DNA of 64,000 nt. Source: Spongilla lacustris. Its lineage: Eukaryota; Porifera; Demospongiae; Spongillida; Spongillidae. Below are positions 10,801 to 23,640 of the stretch, piece by piece. The DNA is taken from contig OX442429.1 of assembly GCA_949361645.1 (NCBI GenBank), positions 4,381,147-4,445,146 of the forward strand, read 5' to 3'. The notes beneath the pieces are model-generated. The model was not told the origin of the DNA and ran no database searches. It saw only the letters and a list, made by a program, of their open reading frames with translations. How positions within the stretch are numbered: position 1 is the first letter of the stretch; every line of letters starts with the position of its first letter. Both the position numbers and the translations under genes were made by a program.

Positions 10801-11738
10801 ATACACATCCATGATGCTTAGCAGAGATGGGAGGACATAGAAAACACACCAAGAATAATACTCAGAGGGTGGTCATGTGGGTTCGTAGGTGCGGTTCGGA
10901 AGCAAAGAGCACCTTTACCAGAATTGCAAAGGACTTATTTGCCCAAACATTCCATCATGAGTGATGTTCTCAGCATCACACTAAGGCAAAACCAAGTTCA
11001 AAACATGTTTCTTGGATTCGACGGGTCATTTTAAAAATTCTTTTTCCAGCATGCCGGCAGTAATTTGGCCGCATCGATCTGTGTTCGAGCCTCTCAAAGT
11101 ATGGCGTTGATTGCTTTTTTTTTTTTCCCTCCATATTGGTGCTCGAATTACTATGGAAAATATACTGATGGGCTTATGCTCGGTTTAGTAAGTTATGACT
11201 CAGGCGTAAGAAGTGACATAAATATGATCTGGTTGACGTTGCTAATGTGGGATAGTGAAGAACTTGGCACCATGCAAAGCGTCACTTATCTTCGTCTAGT
11301 ATAACTCCACACCCCTTTTTGATTTATGGGAAGAGATGAGCTACACTATCTATGATGATCAGCCAAGCAGAGTAAATGATGTTTGGTGATAACATGCCAG
11401 TATGTGGGACTCTGGATGTCCATTGTGTGGTGCACTTGTAATTCGGTTGCTTGGAAAAAAGAAATTAAAGTTGCGGCTATGTCAATATATCCTAGCAATA
11501 TAATTTCCAACTATACGTGTTAGTGCTTGTGCATGCATGTGTTAGTGTTCATTATGTGCATGATTGCAATTGTGAAACTGAAATGATCATGGTATGTGTT
11601 TGTGTGTGTGCAATTGAATGAGTGTATTAAAGTTATGTATGTTAGGTCATTCTTTAACCATATAGAATTGTATAACCAAAAATTGCATGAAATTTTCACT
11701 GCATCTTCAGTCCATAACAAAACACATCTGTTATCTAG
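10801..11738. other. Upstream or first-intron sequence of the receptor gene
   Basis: No signal peptide or upstream exon could be supported. The receptor's first visible exon begins at 11739 with a phase-1 acceptor, so earlier exons must lie further left, possibly beyond the transposon insertion. If so, the 6.4-kb element sits in an intron or promoter region. Confidence 0.4.
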
Positions 11739-14700
11739 ACATAGACGAATGTTTGTCTAATGGCGGATTGGGTCCATGCGACCAGATATGTACCAACACT
11801 TTTGGATCATTCTACTGTAGCTGCAGAACTGGATATACACTCTCAGGGCACAGCTGCATTGGTAAGGACATTCTGAAACAAATTGTATCAGTCTGCATGT
11901 CTTGTGTCCCGTGGTTTCATGTGAATATTTAGCTGCTGAGGAAAAACATATTCTAGAGTTTGATAAATAAAAACTAAGCTATACCTTGATGAAGCATGTA
12001 TTTGGCTTCCCATGCTAGCTAAGAAATAATTATCGGGCCAGTTACTACTAAATAAAACATCATTTGGGACATTGAAGTTTAATGCTAGTCCATGCTAGTG
12101 CATACCTCATCTGATTTCCAGAAAGATGAGGTAATTTTAAGTAGAGCAGGCCACAATGTTACCAAAATGTACATAGAACTGTGCCTATGCAATATTAGTG
12201 TAGACTTTCTAATACAACAACACTTGCAGAATGTCGGCACATCTCTATGGCTATTTATAAACAATTTGCAGAGCTGCATGAACATTGCACATTTGCACAT
12301 GCTTTTGGAAAATTGGAATTTTTTTAACAAAAAATACACATCCATAATGGTTTGAAAGGCAAATGTAATTATAAATGTTATGAGCTTGCTGTAAGTGTAG
12401 TGTACTATGTACATTGATCTAGTTTCCAATTTACTAATGATAGCATGGGGACACATTATTATAGTTGCCTTGCAATTATGTCATACTTTCCTGAGCAGAT
12501 CTTATAGGTTTAAATGCATAAAAATACATATGTTTGCACAATTTTGATTTTCAGATGTCAATGAATGCTTACCAAATGGAGGGAGAGATCCCTGCTCACA
12601 GATATGCACCAATACACCAGGATCATTTCTCTGCAGCTGTAAGGAAGGATATTCTTTGTCCAGATATGACTGCAATGGTGAGTCTTTTATTTCCTTTCTC
12701 CCCACCAAACCGTTATAATGTGCAAAGATATTAGACATTCCCAATGTCATTGACAATGTGGTTAATATAAAATTAGAAGTGATGATACAATTGACATTTC
12801 AGATATCAATGAGTGTGCACCAAATGGAGGAAAGGGACAATGTGCACAGATATGCACAAATACAATTGGATCATTTTTTTGCAGCTGCAACATTGGGTAT
12901 TCTCTGTCTGCACCAGGATATTTCTGCAATGGTATGAGCTGCATGCATTCGTAAACTTGAAAGTGCTAAAAATAAAAAAACACAGCATGCATAAAGTTTA
13001 GATGCAACCAATGCAGTCACCCTTGGAAATATGGAGACACAGTATCATTAGTACTGATTAAAAAAAAAAACTGTTATGTCATTTATATTCTTGCAACAGA
13101 TACAAATGAATGTGCCCAGAATGGAGGAAAAGGCCCATGTGCGGATATATGCACCAACACCATTGGATCATTTTTTTGCAGTTGTCAGCCTGGATACTAC
13201 CTCTCTGAATATGCCTGCAATGGTGAATTTAAAAAAAATGGGCAATGCTTAGTAGTGGAAATAGATGTACCAGCCTTCATGATTTTATTGCTATTACTCT
13301 AAAGTTAATTCCTGACATATTATGCAGCAACAGTGAATAGATTGGTGAGGGATAAAACAAAGGATAGTATGAACTGCACATAAAAAATGCATATATTATG
13401 CAGACTTGTGCAAAGTCTGCATACCAATTATATGCAGATGCATAACCTCTATACAGATGTTTGGATATCTCTGTATACTGTCAATATTATGTATGCTTTG
13501 GCATAGGACAAATAAAATGACCAGGCTGTAGGACAAACAGTTAGAGTGTAGCAAATGAAAGAAATAGACAACTAGAGAGGTTTTGGTGGGGACGTTCTGT
13601 GATTATGCAACCATTTTCCCTACATATACAACTACGAATGAATTTCAATTAGAGTGAGATACTTTATGGACAATGTGAAGTGTATTGCACATAAAACTGA
13701 AAGGCTTACATGTAATTTTACAAACACCACATCAAAGATTGATTTTATTACTGCTATTTTCCAGATTTTAACAGCTCGATGATTTTATCACCATCAAAAG
13801 ATTACACTGTATTTGAGAACAATCCTCCAACTGTTATATTCAACTGTTCTGCCAATGGATCAGCTGTTGTTTGGACTGTGGATAATAATGATACCAATTC
13901 AGAATATGTATTAGAAAAAGGAATTAAAGTTGTCAGCTCTCCTCCCATTGCTGGGTTTCGTATCTCATCTAAGCTCATTATCCCAAATACTTATATCAAC
14001 AACAACACTGAAGTGATTTGTAAAGTGGTGGACAATGCAACTGCACAAATTCAACTTAGTATGCCAGTTGTTCTCAGTATTCAAGGTAGGAATACAAAAT
14101 TGAAATTGCGATTAGTACAGTGCAAGATCTATTTACAAGTACTTCATTTCACAGGTCTTCTTCATGCACCAAACGCATTTAACGTCACTTTGTCCAATAA
14201 CACATGTATACTTTCCTGGGGTGCTCCGTTCTCTCTTGATGTCACAGATTACTCTCCTGAAATATTTTATTACATCCTATGTATTAATATAACCATATAT
14301 GGATGTCTGACTATCCCCAGTGACCCATACTGCATCTTCCCAAGGACATGCACTTCATCAGTTGATTTAACCGACTCTTCATCACTGGATGGTACAAATG
14401 GACAAGGCAAGGCTATTATGGATTATGGTATTCCGATTGAGTTCACGTTCTTCGCTGTCAATGGAGCTGGAAATGGGAACATCACTGCTAACACCTTCAC
14501 TGTAAAGAGGAGAACAGGTTTGTGTTAAGTATACTCAATGTAATCACTGTAAAGAGGAGAACAGGTTTGTGTTAAGTATACTCAATGTAATCACTGTAAA
14601 GAGGAGAACAGGTTTGTGTTAAGTATACTCAATGTAATCACTGTAAAGAGGAGAACAGGTTTGTGTTAAGTATACTCAATGTAATAAACCAGCCTGGTTC

Positions 14701-16719
14701 AAATCTAATAGCTAGTTTGAGTTCATGATGTTAGGTAGGCATGCATATTTTTGGTTATTGTTTTAAATGCTGCAGAAGTCACACAAAGCTGGTAAATCAA
14801 ATGTCTACATAGAAAAAAATGATGCTGCATGCAGACACATTACAACATAGTTTTGACATCAACTGTGCACTGTAAATGTAATTGTGATATTTTTGAATTA
14901 CTTGCATTCTCAGAAATAAAACATTCAAATCACAAATAACTCTTTCTATATAATTATATGGGACAGTGTCCAGCAAAATCGGGCTTGTGGGGTTATCATT
15001 TTTATCACTATAAAAATTGCACGTTACACTAAACAACACATCTTTGCAACCGTACAACTTTTTCCTCTCAAGTTTCGTACACTTGTTTCCACATCATCTC
15101 TCTATGTTCGCATCCATTTTGAAGCTCTAATTATTTTCCATGGCGTCAGTGCAAAGATCGCTAACACAACAGGTTAGAATTCCTCATTTCTCCACGTACG
15201 AGTGCGTCAAATTCGGGTTGTACACAGAGGAGTCCTATAGCTATTGATTTGTTCTGTTCGTTAATTTCTGTATCATCCGTTACGGAGATACAGTTGAACA
15301 AACTACGGACACGTTTTCCCACTTGATTCGCGTACCGCTCAGTGTATGGGGATCGAGGCGGTGATCATATCATTGGCGCGAATCAAGCGGGAAAACGTGC
15401 ATGTAGTTTGCTCAACTGTATCTCCGTAACGGATGAAACAGAAACTAACGAACAGAAGAAATCAATAGCTACAGGACTCCTCTATGCACACTCCGAATTT
15501 GTTTTCAACACTCGTACGTGGAGAAATGTGAAATTCTAACCTGTTGGATTAGCGATCTTTGCACTGACGCAGTAACGGTATGTAAAATTATTAGAGCGCC
15601 AAAATGGAATATAGAGAAATGATGTAGGAACGTGTACGAAATTTGAAAGGAAAATGTTGTTCCGTTGCGAAGATGTGTTGTTTAGTATAATGTGCAATTT
15701 TTATAGTGATAAAATTATTATCCTACACACCCGATTTTGCTGGACACTGTCCCATATATTATAATTATAAATATAATTATCTTGCTGCTGTAATGTACGT
15801 AATTTTTGTGACCCACTCTCAGACGTAAGTAGGTTAATTGGATTTTAAATATTCAGGAGATGGATGAGATAGAGACCAGTAAATAATGTGAATATGAACA
15901 TAACAGAAACGGAAAGGTTTCACCTTTTGTATGGTCGTATAACTTTATATTTGCAGTATAATTTAACTGCATGATACAAGCGTTGTACTTGTATTTATTG
16001 TGGAGATTTGTGGCCACTTGCACTGACAGTATTTTTAAAGAGCAATGATTCAAATCAGTAACTCAGCTCAATTGACAGGCATCCAATTTGCAGATTGTAG
16101 AGTACATTTCAGACTTCCAAATAATCAAAGAATTCGTTGAATAAGTAAATTACACAAGTTAAAAAAGGCTGCTAATGAATATATTCCCCTAAAGTAGTTG
16201 AAGCAGCCATGCATATAAATGGTGTCTATTATTTATTTAGACAGGAATAGCATACTTTTCTTTCTAATTGCAAGGAGTGACATCATCTGGGACCATAATC
16301 ACAACAGCAGCAACTTCAACTTATGCCATTGCACAATCAACTAGCAATGAAGCAACATCTAATGAAATAGCAACTGTAACCATTGGTAAGATATAGTGAT
16401 CATTGAGTACTGTGGTAAATTGTGTATGAACTGTACATTAATGGCATTTATATTTATAGCATATAGTTTGCTGGTGATTGGAATGACTGGTTGCATAGGA
16501 GGTGTGTGCATGTACGTGAAAATGAAGAGAAGACACAAAAGTACAGTCCAGGATTTATTACAAAAGAATACCATAATGTAAGCTTACTTACATGCAGGTC
16601 CTTCATTGAATGAAAGTATCCCTGTAACGGAAAGCAGTACATATGAAGCTACCAATAAGACTGATTCTAAAATAAGCACAGAATTGCAAGCAACAAAAGC
16701 TGAATCACTATACATATAA
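11739..16719 (+). CDS. EGF-Ig-FN3 single-pass membrane receptor (partial)
   Basis: Probable cell-surface receptor or adhesion protein. Four EGF exons, all symmetric phase 1-1: 11739-11861, 12555-12677, 12803-12931 and 13100-13222. Each has a calcium-binding EGF pattern (D-I/V/T-D/N-E-C, then C-x-x-x-C-x-N-T-x-G-S-F-x-C-x-C). Exon 13765-14085 is Ig-like (FNCSAN, VVWTV, EVICKV). Exon 14155-14517 is fibronectin-III-like ([24 protein letters not shown]). Exon 16275-16385 is a Ser/Thr-rich stalk. Exon 16460-16581 has a membrane segment ([20 protein letters not shown]) then KMKRRHK. A stop follows at 16579. A further exon, 16598-16719, could give an alternative tail ending SLYI, but its phase does not fit the donor I see. 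No kinase domain. The 5' end is missing. Confidence 0.85.
13223..13764 (+). other. Intron between fourth EGF and Ig exons
   Basis: Noncoding stretch with a GT donor at 13223 and an acceptor ...TTTTCCAG at 13764. No inserted element recognised. Confidence 0.6.
14498..14685 (+). repeat. Four perfect 47-bp repeats spanning a splice donor
   Basis: Units begin at 14498, 14545, 14592 and 14639 and are identical. Each contains the last 20 bases of the FN3 exon and the donor AACAG|GTTTGTGTTAAG, so the donor exists four times. If the first donor is not used, the frame stops at once (after TGLC), which would give a secreted form. Three extra units add 141 bases, a multiple of three, but carry stops. 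Confidence 0.95.
14952..15767. mobile_element. Foldback element FB, copy 2 (complete)
   Basis: The whole element is an imperfect inverted repeat with arms of about 390 bp. It starts ATATGGGACAGTGTCCAGC at about 14957 and ends with the complement, GCTGGACACTGTCCCATAT, near 15757. The centre at 15330-15390 pairs TTCCCACTTGATTCGCG with CGCGAATCAAGCGGGAA. It lies in the intron after the FN3 exon, flanked by AT-rich sequence. No transposase frame. Same family as 2420-3180. Confidence 0.85.
15922..16170 (+). repeat. Direct duplication, copy 1 (pair with 16936-17195)
   Basis: About 250 bp, near-identical to 16936-17195, from CTTTTGTATGGTC to GTTAAAAAAGGCT. Copy 2 has an inserted block of about 14 bases (AAGCAAAAATGGGC). 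The pair brackets the stalk and membrane exons of the receptor. Confidence 0.9.
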
Positions 16720-16935
16720 CCCATTTTTATTATGTAGAAAATTTACATCTAGTTCCATGTGAACAACTTAGAAACGATATAAATGCATCTCTGAATAGAG
16801 TTCCAGGTTGAATCAGGGTCACTAAATCAGCTGACTTCAACTGTTCTTAGTTTAGTAAACAGAACTTTTAATGCATAAAAATATGAAACATCAGAACAAG
16901 GTAGAAGACAATTCTCTCCAACTATCTTTTTTGAA

Positions 16936-17195
16936 ACCTTTTGTATGGTCATAACTTTATATTTGCAGTATAATTTAACTGCATGATACAAGCGTTGTAC
17001 TTGTATTAATTGTGGAGATTTGTGGCCACTTGCACTGACAGTATTTTTAAAGAGAAGCAAAAATGGGCAATGATTCAAATCAGTAACTCAGCTCAATTGA
17101 CAGGCATCCAATTTGCAGATTGTAGAGTACATTTCAGACTTCCAAATAATCAAAGAATTCGTTGAATAAGTAAATTACACAAGTTAAAAAAGGCT
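16936..17195 (+). repeat. Direct duplication, copy 2
   Basis: Downstream partner of 15922-16170, lying just after the receptor's last exons. Confidence 0.9.
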
Positions 17196-17546
17196 TCACT
17201 CTAGTCTAAACAGAGATTTCATTAAAGGGAACACTACTACGGTACGAAATGAATGGTGAAATGCTAATATTAACAGTAACAGTATTCATAACTACACTTC
17301 ATACAGAAAATGCATGCACGGGGGTATTAAATTTGTGAACATTTTTGTTATGATTTGAATCTAGTTTCCATGCTTTTTATACCACTATTGCCTTCAAATC
17401 CTATATACCACCAAATTTATCATAGAGAATGTTTTTATTTACTTGGTTTACAATTGAAATCAAGATTTTTTTTCACAATGCACATCATTTAGGAGGGTTT
17501 TTATTCAAAGTACATCAACCACTGTTAACACCATACATAGAAATAC
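17196..17546. other. No gene recognised
   Basis: AT-rich, no open frame of note, between the receptor gene and the retroelement fragment. Confidence 0.5.
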
Positions 17547-17775
17547 TCAAGGGATGTCCAGGAGGCCAAGGGAGGGTGCACATCTGGCCAATAAGGCCCT
17601 AGCCATGGCCCTGACCAGGGTGAAGTTCAGCCTGCTGTAGAGCTCTGTGAGCACCTTACCTTTGTGGGAAGAGGTGGTGATGGCCAGGTGAGGAGAAAGT
17701 AGATTGGGCTTCCCTTCCCCAGTTTCCATAGGTCTTGACCACAAGTGGGATATGCACCCAACCCAGCTCTGAACG
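17547..17775 (-). pseudogene. 3' end of RT-endonuclease retroelement (truncated)
   Basis: Minus-strand translation matches the C-terminus of the long retroelement ORF at 58734-61499. In one frame ELGWVHIPLVVKTYGNWG matches ALGWCCIPLVAES. After a frameshift near 17690, LTELYSRLNFTLVRAMARAL matches LSELYSRLKLHLVRANATTI. Only about 70 codons remain. A 3' fragment of this kind is what 5'-truncated reverse transcription leaves. Confidence 0.8.
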
Positions 17776-20369
17776 TTTATTGCTTTTTATTGGATATGGA
17801 TAGACATTAGCCAAAGACAATCTAAATATTCAAGTTCAGGTACAACACTAGCATTATAATGAACATTTAATTGTTTTTCAATAATACATATACTGGTCCT
17901 CTCCATAATATGGATGCAGCTGTTCCACTTAAAACAAACATGCTTTAATTATCGGCCCTCTTGCAAAATAATCCGCTGGGTATAACTCCATTGACCTTGC
18001 ACCTTGCAAGTTGCAACTTTATAAATGTATTCTCTCAATTATACTTCATAGTCATAGACACTTGCACAAAACTCTTTAAGTAAATCTTTTCTCATTTTCA
18101 TGCGATTCATATGTAATTGCTAGGATGCTTCCATTGTTCAGCTGCTTCAATTTTTCTTTAGTAACTTTACAACATCATCAGGATGATTGTCCCATGCATT
18201 TGAAACTGTAAGACATCTCAATACCTTTAAATATGAGTCGTCTTTACATTCTTGTGGCAGAGTGCCTAGGCACCAACATCTAAAGAAATCCTTTGAAAAA
18301 TTATGTTGAGTATTTGAAGCTCATTGTTTCTATTGTTACTGGAAACATCAGAAAGCATCCCATTCATAGATCTCTAAATGGAGTAAGTTTAGTATAGCCA
18401 TCATGATAGCTGAAACTTTGTATTCAGATATGGTTTAACCTAGTCAATGTTGAGCAAAAGTTGAATAAGAAAGAAAAGGTTCTGTGCTATAAGAGGATTG
18501 AATATAAAGGTTTTCCAAATATCTGCATCACATGCATACTGAATACACAAAGTTGATTCATGTAATACAGGCCACTGAATTCTTTTTTATGGAACATAGT
18601 CCTAAGCAGCACCAGAGGGTGCAATCAAGTAATACACCTCATATGGCTGGAAAAGGTTTTCTTACCATATTTTCCACATTTAGAGCCAAATTACTAAGTT
18701 TGTGTATTTTGGCTCTTCTAAACTATAAAGATGTTTGCAGCTATTGCACAACATACTACACAAGCCTACACGATACAAAGTATACCGGAGTCACCTGATA
18801 TTGCTCCTTCCAACTCATCTTCACTAACATCTAAACTTAATAAGACATTTGACAGTACTTGGTGTTTGCATTTCATCTTGCATATAAAAATAAGCATGCA
18901 TGTAGAAATGGCTTCACAAGGAAAGAACTTAATTTGTATACAGATTATAGAGCATCACTTTATATTATTTTGAATACCAATTGTGACCAATACCCTGCTG
19001 CTGTGTAATATACATGCTCTGTAATCAGGGAGTAAAAGTTTGAATTTGCGATAGCGATAGCAAAGCACTAGCTCGAGTGTCATTGTGACCATAAACGTGG
19101 GGACTGTGGTTCAACATGTTCTCTTTGTCTCTTAAGAACAAACCATAAAAGTGCGGGGTTGGTAGGTGAACACATTCATTGGGCACCATGACATACATAT
19201 TCTCAATTTTCAACACCTCATAATCCGCAGATATTCCAGCTAGTCCTATTCACCCTGCCCATCTGTCCATCACCAGCTAGCATATATTGAGTGTTCATGG
19301 CCCTACCCTAGTAGCCCATACAATGATTGTGTAATAACTACTATAGCTAGTTCGCTCTTAGAAACTATAATAGTTGGGTCCATTTCAGAAAAGATTCCAT
19401 ATATAGAATTCTAGCTCAGTGATCAAGTAGTCAGTTACACACATGAAATCCACAAGCACCATTGTTAGCGCGAAAACTCTCACCCATTAGCATTATCATG
19501 ACATCACAACATATATTAGCTTAGTTGGTTAATATATGTTGTTGTCCCACACACAGCTGCATACATAAAAATGAGTGAAACTATAAATGGAATTGTGTAA
19601 TGTAGGATTTCTTTAGAAGTATCAATTGTATAAAAAGTAAGAAAACAAGGGATTACAGAAATTATGCCATTACGAATTTATAATTATTATATACCTATAT
19701 TTACACAAATTTGCTAAATGTAGGCATCTAATGATCATAAATTCATTGGCATGTTTGCTTATTTTTCACACAATTGATTGTTAGAAATCCTAGATCCTCA
19801 ACTTTCATTTATATTAAATTTTCATATCTTGTACAACACATACAGATTGGTTGGTGGAAACAATACTAGAAGTCCTTCTATGGATGCCTCTGCAATACCA
19901 TAATTGGAAGTAGTATGCCATTAAAAAAGCATTTCTGAAGATCTGCTATACATGATTGACAGCACCCAATATGAATCTTTATAGCAATGGACCCCGTGTA
20001 AATCAGATGCTTATAGCTTCATGCTGATATTTTAATTTGGCGAGCACAGATTTTGGAAAATAAATTTCCTGAGTGCAAAAATTATAGAGAGTTGGGGGAC
20101 AATGTGCATATATATCAATGAATGTAACCAAAAAAGTGATGTTAAAAATTACAAGACATAAAAGAGTACACAACTACTTTACATATCAGTATCAAAAATT
20201 TCATTCTCATGTCTCTTTACTTTCGATAGGTTCTCTTTGTCTTTTCTCAAGACTCCAATCAGCTTTTCATAGCTTGGTTCGGATGAGGTGTTCAGCCAAC
20301 ATTTGAACATTTCCAGTCTTTGAGCTCTAATTGTAAAATAGACATGCGTAATTTCCTACACTCCCCATT
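17776..20369. other. No gene recognised
   Basis: Low-complexity, AT-rich. A minus-strand stretch at about 18150-18330 reads semi-coherently (contains DDSYLKVLRCLTVSNAW) but is broken by stops, and I do not recognise it. Confidence 0.45.
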
Positions 20370-20393
20370 ATTGACTAGTCAGAACTAGTCAAT
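20370..20393. repeat. Short palindrome near the end of the Pao relic
   Basis: ATTGACTAGT and ACTAGTCAAT are 10-bp perfect arms around a 4-base loop. It lies about 150 bp beyond the end of the BEL/Pao coding relic and may belong to an LTR, which I could not delimit. Confidence 0.6.
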
Positions 20394-20529
20394 TTCACTG
20401 TCACTGTGCTCCACCAATCACTTGAGCCTTTTTGTCGCTTGATGGGATGCATTTCTTGTAGAACGTTTAACAGGTGCTACAGGAACAAGAGTTTCCATTT
20501 TCAATTCTACACTTTACAACCCTTCCCGC

Positions 20530-22700
20530 TTTCTTCTCACAATCACAAATTTCTAGTGGGTACAGAACTTGAATGGTTTAACACAACAGATCCTGTCCTG
20601 GAGTGTACTCGGATTAAGGCATCCCGAACAACTCCATCATGCCCCTCTAAGAGATCTTCTACCTTCCCCAATTTCCACATTAACCTGGGTGATTATCGTC
20701 ATGGACAACAATGATGTCACCTACATTTGGAGACCAGTCACCAGTATGCACCTTTGATGACAAACGACGAGCATCTCTTAATTCAGATAGGTATTCTCAT
20801 CTCCAGTGCTTCCAGAAATGACACAATATTATGTTCAAACGCTTCACTCATCTAGTGGTGTCACCTGGCAAGGTGGGTGTAGAGTAGTCAGTGTCCTCAT
20901 TAAAGGTAAGTAGGTCAGGTAGACGTATCCAACGACAGGTGTGCTGGTGTAAGTGGTTTATCTAGATCATCAGGTGACACATTTGAAAGTTGGCGCGAGT
21001 TGAGATGGCCTCAACTTCAATAACAACGGTTATCAACACATCAGAGGTAAGTCTAGCATGGCCTATGACCCTTTTCATACACACTTTATCATCCGCTCAT
21101 AAAATCCTCCACACCATGCAGCCTCTTCCAGATGAAACAAACACTCGACTTGGATGCAGCACAATGAGCAACTCTAGTCCTACTCAGTATAGTGGAGAAG
21201 ATTATGCTTGCAGACTTAACAGTCTTTGTTATCTGATATCATTTGCGTGGCAGACCTCATCATGCTGAGAATCGTTTAAAGCATCGAATTAAGGTGACAT
21301 GTCCTAAACGAGTTCCAGATGGTTGCTCTAGTTACGCAACAGGTGAATGAGATCCACACCTGTGGTTGTGACCCTTTCAGAAACAGTGGTTCTGCATAAT
21401 CAACACCCATATAAGTGAATGGTGGTATTTCCCTCACCCAAAAGGAAGGCAATGGAGGTTCTTGTAGTACATTGTATGGCTTACTACTAAGCTTGTTACA
21501 CACCATACATCGGTGTATCAGTTTTCTCACAAAACTCCTTTCTTTGACCACCCAAAACCAAGATCTTAACTCAGTGAGTGTGTCTTTTATGATTCCATGC
21601 ATGACCTTTTCATTGCAATTCAGCAGAAGTGTGGGCAGGACATAATAATATTGGACATTTTACTTGTATTTCAAGATCAACATCCTCTATTTTGCCCCTG
21701 CATCTCCACATTCAGGATTGATCCAAGTACCTGCCAAACTGCCGTTTCCATAAGCTGAATTCATCATTTTTCATCAGGCTCTTCTGTACAACTTTGATCC
21801 AGTAGAGTTCCGTTGCTGTTTATCAGATGCAGACAACTCTGGATCCACTGTTCTGTCCTTGAGTTTGGCTTTTACCAGTTTGACGAATTTCTGCACACAT
21901 TCTGTCATGGGCTGCCACTGAGTCAGTGATTCCCCAGATAGATGCTCACCCCACGATGCGCAAACATAGTTGCTGACATAGCATTTTGAAACACACAACA
22001 AATGGAGATAGTATTCCAAGTGAGTCATATATTCTGGTAGCAAGACTGACTGCATTTCGCTTCGTAGGCTCCAATGAGATAGCTAGTTCACTGAAATGGT
22101 GGATGTCAAATAATTTTTTGTGGACCTCCATTGCAAGCCAAGGACTTTGGGCTGTTCTGCTTATCACCAAGTGTAGACTTTGTATACGACTTGTCTTCAG
22201 AGGTGATATTCTGCTCACAAATGCAAATTATTCACTGCTAATGGTGTTTCTCTCAAGTACTTCTCTATGTCAATCATTTTCTGCAGTTCAGGTGAATTAC
22301 TGACAAATTTCCCGAGGTTGAAATCTCCTGCTAAACATGTCTTCAATTTCTTGCACAATTCATATGTCTTTTTCACATTGCCAGCTCCAAAGTAATGTCA
22401 TCAACATATATAAACCTCTGGAATTTCTTCATGACCTCTAGATCTAACAGCTCGAAACTTTCAATGTGATGTTTCAGAGTAGCATTAAGAAGAAAAGAAC
22501 TTGAAGCCACCCCAAATAAAACTCTGGCAACTCTGCTTCCTTATATGACGAAAGTGTGAGACCTGCAATAACTTCAGCAGCAGTATGTTCCAGAAGTGAA
22601 TGTAAGTAGTTGAACGTATGTATATCTGCCAATCTGGATTGTTGTGTATTGATGATTCAAAATTAAGGCCACAAATCGATGTCCCCACCAAAACTTTTTC
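20530..22700 (-). pseudogene. BEL/Pao retrotransposon pol (decayed)
   Basis: Read on the minus strand in 5' to 3' order. RT shows FIYVDDIT at 22391-22414, the YxDD catalytic motif. The conserved Pao stretch ATRIYDSLGILSPFVV lies near 22070. The integrase zinc-binding part FVRKLIHRCMVCNKLSSKPY and the first integrase aspartate in MGVDYAEPLF lie in 21276-21602. The integrase C-terminal motif IQVLYPLEICD is near 20550. The order RT, then integrase, fits BEL/Pao. Multiple frameshifts and stops. LTRs not found. Confidence 0.8.
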
Positions 22701-23079
22701 AATGTGAATTTTGGTAGTCTTTATTTGTATTCATGAGCTCTGGCTGATTCTGTATTGGAATGCTCACGCCTGCGAAGGACATCTACTTTCTCGCGAAGTG
22801 TTTGCACAGTTGTTTCAGTTTCGGATTCCAAAGATTGCTAGACCTGTGCATTAATTCGAGTAACAGAGGCTCTATGTCTTGCTTGAATTCATTTCTTTTT
22901 GATCAGTTCTTCACCCATCTTACATCCTTCCAAATTCCCCAAGTCGAAGGACCATGTAAGAATCTTCTTTCGGGCATAAGATTCGTGTGGGCAATCTCGC
23001 ACACACAGTGATCATTTCATAACAGAAATGAGAAGCATGTGACTGTCAGTTTGGCAAGATGATCTGATGCTGAATGTGC
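22701..23079. other. Between Pao and Gypsy relics
   Basis: No recognisable domain; probably decayed upstream Pao sequence. Confidence 0.4.
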
Positions 23080-23640
23080 TGATATGAAGTGTAGATAGTA
23101 ATAGGGTGCAGCGGAGGTTGTTCGAGACCGAAAGCTGGATTTGACCAATGAATTCGAATGTGCCAAACTATGGAGTCTATGACCTGTGACTTGCAGCTCT
23201 TAACAACAACAAAGCCTACATAAAGTGAATTAAGTGTGGCAGCCCTTGGAGCGAAAGACTGTGAAGAGAGAAGGCTGCAACAAGAAAGGTTTAAGAGAGA
23301 GGACCCAGCCAAATGGGGCTATAATCTGATTGCCAGGTGAGGACCTGGAGACAGTATGCTCAAGATGTGAACTATTGCACCAACCTCGGCAGTGTCCAGC
23401 CTACGGAAAAATGTGTGACCAATGTAATGGTCCTAACCATTTTGTGAGGATGTGCTTATTGAGCCACCCCACACATCTAGTGGAAGAGGATACACTCGGT
23501 CTTGTTCTGATGAAGATTGTATGCTTGATTGCTGTGACAAAAGTGAGCAAAAAGCATAATTCTTGTGAAGGTGCCCTTTAGGGTCCAGGGTAGAAGTCAG
23601 ACTATTGCCTGTCAGCTCAACACCACATGTGGCATCATGC
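23080..23640 (+). pseudogene. Ty3/Gypsy gag fragment
   Basis: The plus-strand frames contain RVQRRLFETE near 23110, like the gag segment before the knuckles. A zinc knuckle region follows at about 23355-23450: CSRCELLHQPRQCPAYGK then CDQCNGPNHFVRMC (C-x2-C-x4-H-x4-C). Several frameshifts and stops. It has the opposite orientation to the adjacent Pao relic. Downstream protease and RT are not recognisable. Confidence 0.7.

Noticed and set aside
12085..12456. Minus-strand 123-codon frame within the receptor gene
   Set aside because: Lies in an intron between EGF exons; no domain and no splice support.
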